Below are positions 59,547-64,000 of a DNA stretch of 64,000 nt, piece by piece. The DNA lies in NCBI GenBank assembly GCA_964640175.1, contig CAZXFW010000001.1:1-64000 (forward strand), given 5' to 3'. Positions within the stretch are counted from its first letter, which is position 1. Each line of letters opens with the position of its first letter. The position numbers and the translations under genes are program-made. The notes under the pieces are model-generated. The model saw only the letters and a program-made list of their open reading frames with translations, did no database searches and was not told the DNA's origin. This DNA is from JACKDX01 sp964640175 (GTDB lineage Bacteria; Myxococcota_A; Polyangia; Polyangiales; GCA-016699535).

Positions 59547-60059
59547 ATGACCAAGCCGGCTACCACGTATTCTTGGCAACCCTTACGCACCTTGAATGCC
59601 TCTCAGGAACGTACGGCTCAAACCACGTTAAAAGAAACCGAATCCCACCTTGAAAAAGCGCTTGCCAAAGTACATCAACTCAAAACCACCCTCGCTTATT
59701 GGCAAGAACAGAAAGCCGTGACGAGAGGCAATCTTAGAGAACGTTTAAATGGAGGTTGTAGTGTAACCGAATTAAAGGGTAGGGCAGCCTTTATTGAATA
59801 TTGTAACTCCAAAGAACACCACCAACTCGAAAAGTTACATGAAGCAGAGCACCAAGCACGACTGGCTACCAAAGCACTTGTCGCTGCCAAAGACAGCTTA
59901 CACACAGCCCATGCGCATAAAAAAGCTTCGGATCGTCACTACGAAATTTGGCTTCAACAACAACGCAAACGACGAGAGCTTTCTTCCGAACTCGAACAGG
60001 AAGAACAATATACCGCACGTTCTCATTTCCCTCGCCCAGATACCTCTGGGCCCAAGTAG
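59547..60059 (+). CDS. Coiled-coil protein of unknown function, 170 aa
   Basis: A Gln/Glu/Lys/Ala-rich helical protein with several heptad-like stretches (ERTAQTTLKETESHLEKALAK, HQLEKLHEAEHQARLATKAL, QQQRKRRELSSELEQEEQ). The appearance is like a FliJ or YscO-type stalk, but no type III secretion or flagellar gene is nearby, so this is not claimed. A GTG at 59517 is an alternative start. It precedes the ferritin-like gene by 15 nt. Function unknown. Confidence 0.6.
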   Translation: MTKPATTYSWQPLRTLNASQERTAQTTLKETESHLEKALAKVHQLKTTLAYWQEQKAVTRGNLRERLNGGCSVTELKGRAAFIEYCNSKEHHQLEKLHEAEHQARLATKALVAAKDSLHTAHAHKKASDRHYEIWLQQQRKRRELSSELEQEEQYTARSHFPRPDTSGPK

Positions 60060-60074
60060 AATAAAATCATCCCC

Positions 60075-60959
60075 ATGACACCACCATCACATTCTATCAA
60101 TCCAAGTTCCGACGAAAGTGCCGTAGTCGACTTATTCGGAACAGAAGAGTCTTCCGACTACGATTTTCAAGGGGCCTGTTTTGACTTGGAACAACCCAAG
60201 GATCGCCAAATCATCGGCTTCATTTTATCCCAAGCACTGTACGGCGAAGCTACCGGTGTTTACTGCGGCAAATCGCTTTATGCTGCGCATTCTTTGGAAG
60301 CCGCTCGATTTTACGTAAAGCAAGCAAGACAGGAACTTGGACATCTACAAATTTTTGCAGAAATTTTTCGCAGTCTAGAATTACAGCCACAACCCCCTCA
60401 TTGGGTGATTCGACTCTTGGCTGCCCACAATAACTACTATCCGTTAAAAGTATTAATGGAACATGCCATTGGTGAAGGCATGGTGCTCGACGTGTTTAAA
60501 GATGTACTCCTTCAAACCTTGCCAGATGCTGACCCACGTGTTTTCGACATTAAGAAAAAACTAAGAATCATTTGTCGAGAGGAACGAGAACATGTTGCAT
60601 GGGGCGAAAAAGAAACTCGTCGCATGCTTGAAATAAAGCCTTGGCTAAAGACCCCTTACTATGGCCTTGTTGAGTTACAACTTGCAGCCATTGGTATCTT
60701 GGCCTGGACACTTCAAAGACGTCTCAAGGGGCACCCAGTGCTGACGCATCTTTCTGCATTTGCCAAACACATTCGAGAGCGTGTGTATAAGCAATGTCAG
60801 GAACTTGGCTTTGCGCCCGCTAAACGCCCAAGCCTATTCGTGCGATTACGAGCAATCACGTGGGGGCTCATGCTTTACGTTCGTAGCCGATTTGCTCGCA
60901 GTCGTTCAACGCTAGAAAAAACGTACCGCCGAGAGTTGGGGTTTGAATCAACGAATTAG
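60075..60959 (+). CDS. Ferritin-like di-iron protein
   Basis: The 294-residue helical protein shows the four-helix di-iron arrangement. The first Glu is in ALYGEATGVY, ExxH in ARQELGHLQIF, a Glu in EHAIGEGMVLDVF, and the second ExxH in CREEREHVAWGEKE. These could bind two irons, as in ferritin-like oxidases. A C-terminal region with one hydrophobic helix (LVELQLAAIGILAWTL) and many Arg suggests membrane association. The substrate is unknown. TAG is directly followed by the TTG of the next frame, so it likely shares a transcript with the transglycosylase. Confidence 0.75.
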   Translation: MTPPSHSINPSSDESAVVDLFGTEESSDYDFQGACFDLEQPKDRQIIGFILSQALYGEATGVYCGKSLYAAHSLEAARFYVKQARQELGHLQIFAEIFRSLELQPQPPHWVIRLLAAHNNYYPLKVLMEHAIGEGMVLDVFKDVLLQTLPDADPRVFDIKKKLRIICREEREHVAWGEKETRRMLEIKPWLKTPYYGLVELQLAAIGILAWTLQRRLKGHPVLTHLSAFAKHIRERVYKQCQELGFAPAKRPSLFVRLRAITWGLMLYVRSRFARSRSTLEKTYRRELGFESTN

Positions 60960-60995
60960 TTGCTGCTAGCGCCTATCAAGCCTAGGCTTGTTCCG

Positions 60996-63311
60996 ATGCA
61001 GTTAGGGACGCTAAAACTGATAGCCATATGTGTATTAAGTGCAATGTTGCCAACGTCGTTGCCTTGGCGTCATAGCGTGCTTGCGCAAGCAATTACGTCT
61101 GAGCCCGTTCGCATATTCGATCCAACAGCTGTGGTTTTAAAAGACAGTGATCCAGTTAACCAAGCCAAGCGTGCTCTTGCTGCACATCAACCAGAAAAAG
61201 TTGCCGTTTTGCTGGCAGATCCCTCGAAAGTCAGCTCTGATCCGTTGGCGCAAGGCCGCTGGTATTGGCTCCTTGCAAAGGCTGCGCTTGCTCAAGCAAA
61301 GTGGTCCACGGCAGCCCAATGGTTCAATACCCTAGCCAACACGCACCATCCTCTGTCCATGCATGCACGCTTGGAATATGCCAAGTTGTTGTTAAACAAC
61401 GATCCTCTTTCAGCTGCAATGATTGCTTCTCAGCTAAGTGGATTAAGTCCGGGTGGATACGAAGCTAAAGCATTAGAAATCAAGGCACTGGCTAAAGCCA
61501 ACGTATTTCAGGACGCTCTCAAACGCACGGAAGTCTTGCTTGCTGAAACAGCACCAAGCACGGCGGGAGCAACTTTCTTATTACCTCTGGCCGACGCCTT
61601 AGCCACACAACCCAATACAGAGTATAAAAAAATTGCACTGTCCTATTATCGAAGAATTGCAAGCCGTCTACCACTGCAGAAAATAGGAAAAGACGCTAAA
61701 TCCAAAGCTGAGCTTGTTTTGAGCCAATTGTCAGCATCAGACCAGGAACAACTCAATGCTTGGTCTGAGGACGACAGCTTCGCTTATGCACTGGCACTCT
61801 TTAACGCTCGGGAATACGAACAGGCTGAAGCCTATTATGCCGAGCTTACAACACGCTTTAGAGATGCGCCCTATTGCCAAGCACGCTTTATGCAAGCCCG
61901 TGCTATGTTGCAACGCAAATCTAGAAAAGACGGCGCGCCATTAATGAAACGTGTTGCCGAGGAGTGCGCAACACCCGCGATCCGTCCTCGTGCTTTTTTC
62001 CTGGCAGCAGAAGCCTATGCAAACATGGATGAACATGGCCAAGCTCGTATCTTGTATGCAAAGCTTGAACGCGAGTTTCCTTCTCACCGCTTGGCAGATG
62101 ATGCCCGCTACCGTTCGGCACTGCTTCTACGACTTGACAAAAAAGAAGCACTCGCTGCTCAACTCTTAAAAAGCCTGCCCTATCGATATCCTCATGGAGA
62201 CATGCGGCATGAAGCGCATTTTACCCTCGCATGGCAAGCGTACAGCCGTCGCAATTACGCAATGGCGAAAGTGTATCTTGAGAAACTTATTAAAGAACAA
62301 CCACAAGAATCCTCAGAAGAAGGTCTCCATGGCAGAGGTTATTATTGGCTAGCACGTGTTTTAGAAAAATTGCATCAACGCAAACAGGCCACAGATCGAT
62401 ACCTAGAACTGCTACGTCGTTGGCCAATGACGTATTACGCGCAACTCGCCTGGGAACGCGCTGCACGCTTGGACCGCACATCGACTCAAAAAATCGCCAA
62501 TTTTCTTTCATCAAGTGCTGAACCCTCGCTTCAGTTCACCTGGAAACATTTCATGGACAGCAATGATTTTCAGCGACTTCTTGAATGGTTTCGCGTCGGT
62601 GAATATGATTTAGCCAATACTGAAATCAAAACATTTTTATCAAATACGCAGAATCTCGATCGAGAAGACTGTTGGCTTATAGCCGCATTATTAAGTCATG
62701 CAGGAAAACAACCTGAAGCCATTCAAGTGCTGCGTACTCATCTCAAAGACCTCTGGAGCTATCCTCCGGTGGGAAAAGAACTTACACGCTGGCGGCTAGC
62801 CTATCCTTTAGCCTACCAGCCTCTCATCGAAACCGAAGCAACAAAACAAGGTGTCCCACCCAGCTTGGTACGTGCAATTGCACGCGAAGAAAGCAGTTTC
62901 GATCCCAATGCTGTTTCAGTGGCACGCGCCTATGGATTGATTCAGCTAATTCCTTCCACAGCGAAAACACATGCAACCCCTCTAAGGCTGCCTTACGATC
63001 CGATGTCGCTGAAAAATCCAGAAATCAACTTACCGATAGGCATTCACTTTCTTCGCTTCTTAAAGGACCGCTACTACAACAACGTGGCTTTTATTCCGGC
63101 GGCATACAATGCAGGGGAGACTGCTGTAGATCGCTGGTTACGTGAATACAACAGACATGAAGTGGATGAGTGGATTGAGAATATTCCCTATAGCCAAACA
63201 CGTCGCTATAGTCGACGCGTGCTTCAAACCTATGGAATTTACCATTGGCTTGCGACACGGCAATTACCAGGGATGTGGCCCCATTGGCCATCTACCATCC
63301 AACACCACTGA
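60996..63311 (+). CDS. slt: Soluble lytic murein transglycosylase (Slt70-like)
   Basis: The protein cleaves peptidoglycan glycan strands to 1,6-anhydro-muropeptides in the periplasm. ATG 60996 gives a signal peptide ending SVLAQA; the frame extends to TTG 60960 directly after the previous stop. A long superhelical region of TPR-like helices (about 60-600) carries the C-terminal SLT domain. The domain contains PPSLVRAIAREESSFDPNAV with the catalytic Glu, SVARAYGLIQLIPSTA, IGIHFLRFL, FIPAAYNAGE and IPYSQTRRYSRRVL. The length is 771 residues. NagZ and AmgK-like proteins could act on its products. Confidence 0.9.
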   Translation: MQLGTLKLIAICVLSAMLPTSLPWRHSVLAQAITSEPVRIFDPTAVVLKDSDPVNQAKRALAAHQPEKVAVLLADPSKVSSDPLAQGRWYWLLAKAALAQAKWSTAAQWFNTLANTHHPLSMHARLEYAKLLLNNDPLSAAMIASQLSGLSPGGYEAKALEIKALAKANVFQDALKRTEVLLAETAPSTAGATFLLPLADALATQPNTEYKKIALSYYRRIASRLPLQKIGKDAKSKAELVLSQLSASDQEQLNAWSEDDSFAYALALFNAREYEQAEAYYAELTTRFRDAPYCQARFMQARAMLQRKSRKDGAPLMKRVAEECATPAIRPRAFFLAAEAYANMDEHGQARILYAKLEREFPSHRLADDARYRSALLLRLDKKEALAAQLLKSLPYRYPHGDMRHEAHFTLAWQAYSRRNYAMAKVYLEKLIKEQPQESSEEGLHGRGYYWLARVLEKLHQRKQATDRYLELLRRWPMTYYAQLAWERAARLDRTSTQKIANFLSSSAEPSLQFTWKHFMDSNDFQRLLEWFRVGEYDLANTEIKTFLSNTQNLDREDCWLIAALLSHAGKQPEAIQVLRTHLKDLWSYPPVGKELTRWRLAYPLAYQPLIETEATKQGVPPSLVRAIAREESSFDPNAVSVARAYGLIQLIPSTAKTHATPLRLPYDPMSLKNPEINLPIGIHFLRFLKDRYYNNVAFIPAAYNAGETAVDRWLREYNRHEVDEWIENIPYSQTRRYSRRVLQTYGIYHWLATRQLPGMWPHWPSTIQHH

Positions 63312-63313
63312 AG

Positions 63314-64000
63314 CTATTCGGCTGTCAAAGCGGTTTGTAACTCTTGCAAGATTTTTTTAACCTTGGATGACACTTTAGTAGGCACCGCTACCTTTAGCAC
63401 AGCCACATAGTCACCTCGTCCCCTGCCATCGAGCCGAGGCATGCCTTCGCCACGCAATACCACCGTATCACCCGGCTGGCTGCCTGCGGGGACTTTAACC
63501 TTAAGCATTTTATCATCCTCCAACGTTGGAGCATGCGTTTTGATGCCAAGTGCTGCATCGGGATAGCTCAACACAAGCTCGTATACCAGGTCGGCTCCAT
63601 CACGCTGCAGTTGTGCATTCGTTTCTACGTGTACGGTAACATACAAATGCCCAGGAGGACCTTTACGCAATCCTGGCAAGCCTTTTCCAGCAACTCGCAA
63701 CGTCTGCCCGTCATCAATGCCCGCAGGAATAGTCACGCTGACCGTACGTTCGTGCATGACTTCGCCTTTGCCTTTGCACTCAATACAGGATTCCTTCGCG
63801 ATAAAACCTAGTCCACGACACTGCGAACACGTCTGGGACATCATAAAAGGACCACGTGCATACGTCATCTGACCTGCACCCCGACACGAGGGACACTCCT
63901 GTCGCTGATGCGACTGAGCACCCACGCCATCACACGCCTCGCAAGGTGCGCTATAGCGCAACTCGATGTCTTTTTTTATCCCGCTAAACGCTTCCTTCAG
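63314..64000 (-). CDS. dnaJ: Chaperone DnaJ, C-terminal part (gene cut by window edge)
   Basis: The frame is open at the window end. It starts in the region before the zinc finger (EAFSGIKKDIELRYSAPC). Four CxxCxGxG repeats follow: CEACDGVG, CPSCRGAG, CSQCRGLG and CIECKGKG. The substrate-binding C-domain has VTIPAGIDDGQTLRVAGKG, HLYVTVHVETN and LKVKVPAGSQPGDTVVLRGEG. The J domain is outside, upstream on the minus strand. It ends tail to tail with slt. Confidence 0.93.
   Translation of the reverse strand: MKEAFSGIKKDIELRYSAPCEACDGVGAQSHQRQECPSCRGAGQMTYARGPFMMSQTCSQCRGLGFIAKESCIECKGKGEVMHERTVSVTIPAGIDDGQTLRVAGKGLPGLRKGPPGHLYVTVHVETNAQLQRDGADLVYELVLSYPDAALGIKTHAPTLEDDKMLKVKVPAGSQPGDTVVLRGEGMPRLDGRGRGDYVAVLKVAVPTKVSSKVKKILQELQTALTAE

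Noticed and set aside
59547..60059. FliJ/YscO-type secretion stalk
   Set aside because: The coiled-coil look alone is not enough and no flagellar or type III secretion gene is nearby.

Overview
The window looks like a chromosome segment of a Gram-negative bacterium with moderate GC, most likely of the Myxococcota/former Deltaproteobacteria kind. This is inferred from gene content: many lipoproteins with short type II signals, PilZ and FHA proteins, a PATAN-like/J-domain/TPR fusion, a LolC/E permease, TtcA, and HflX beginning with the YGNTxGL motif. No rRNA, CRISPR array, transposase or phage gene was seen. Two tRNA genes (Arg-CCT, Gly-GCC) are present.

Layout. 0-7.3 kb: a thioredoxin-fold gene fragment, a D-lactate dehydrogenase-type enzyme, a PilZ/membrane protein divergent from an FHA protein, and a four-gene run with 4-nt overlaps ending in coaX and a lone FecCD permease. 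7.4-22.6 kb is the accessory part: lipoproteins (one HExxH metalloprotease-like, one S41 peptidase), an SDR, two AAA/DUF4143 ATPases on either side of three large lipoproteins, and a diguanylate cyclase. Two of the large lipoproteins are paralogues with a second, internal lipobox exactly 200 residues after the first. 22.6-47.4 kb is mostly housekeeping: cytochrome c, tRNA-Arg, ligA, pcnB, nagZ, hflX, ttcA, cysS, radC, the rpmH-rnpA-yidD-yidC-khpB block, msrB, rsmG, a sugar-kinase-like phosphotransferase, a protein with three tandem DsbA-like domains, and DAHP synthase.

47.4-55.1 kb holds two specialised systems. The first is phosphonate/phosphonolipid metabolism: a PhnW-type aminotransferase, a PEP-mutase fused to a nucleotidyltransferase, a second free nucleotidyltransferase, and a CDP-alcohol phosphatidyltransferase. 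A perfect CRP-type palindrome lies upstream of the mutase gene. No phosphonopyruvate decarboxylase is in view. The second is a RiPP-like cassette of the MNIO (DUF692)/DUF2063 type. Its 76-residue lipoprotein-like precursor ends in an EGSCGAGSCG motif, and a strong hairpin separates the precursor gene from the enzyme genes.

55.4-64 kb: amidase, uroporphyrinogen-III synthase, tRNA-Gly, a LolC/E permease with an unusual insertion of about 100 residues, a coiled-coil protein, a ferritin-like di-iron protein, a soluble lytic transglycosylase and the 3' part of dnaJ.
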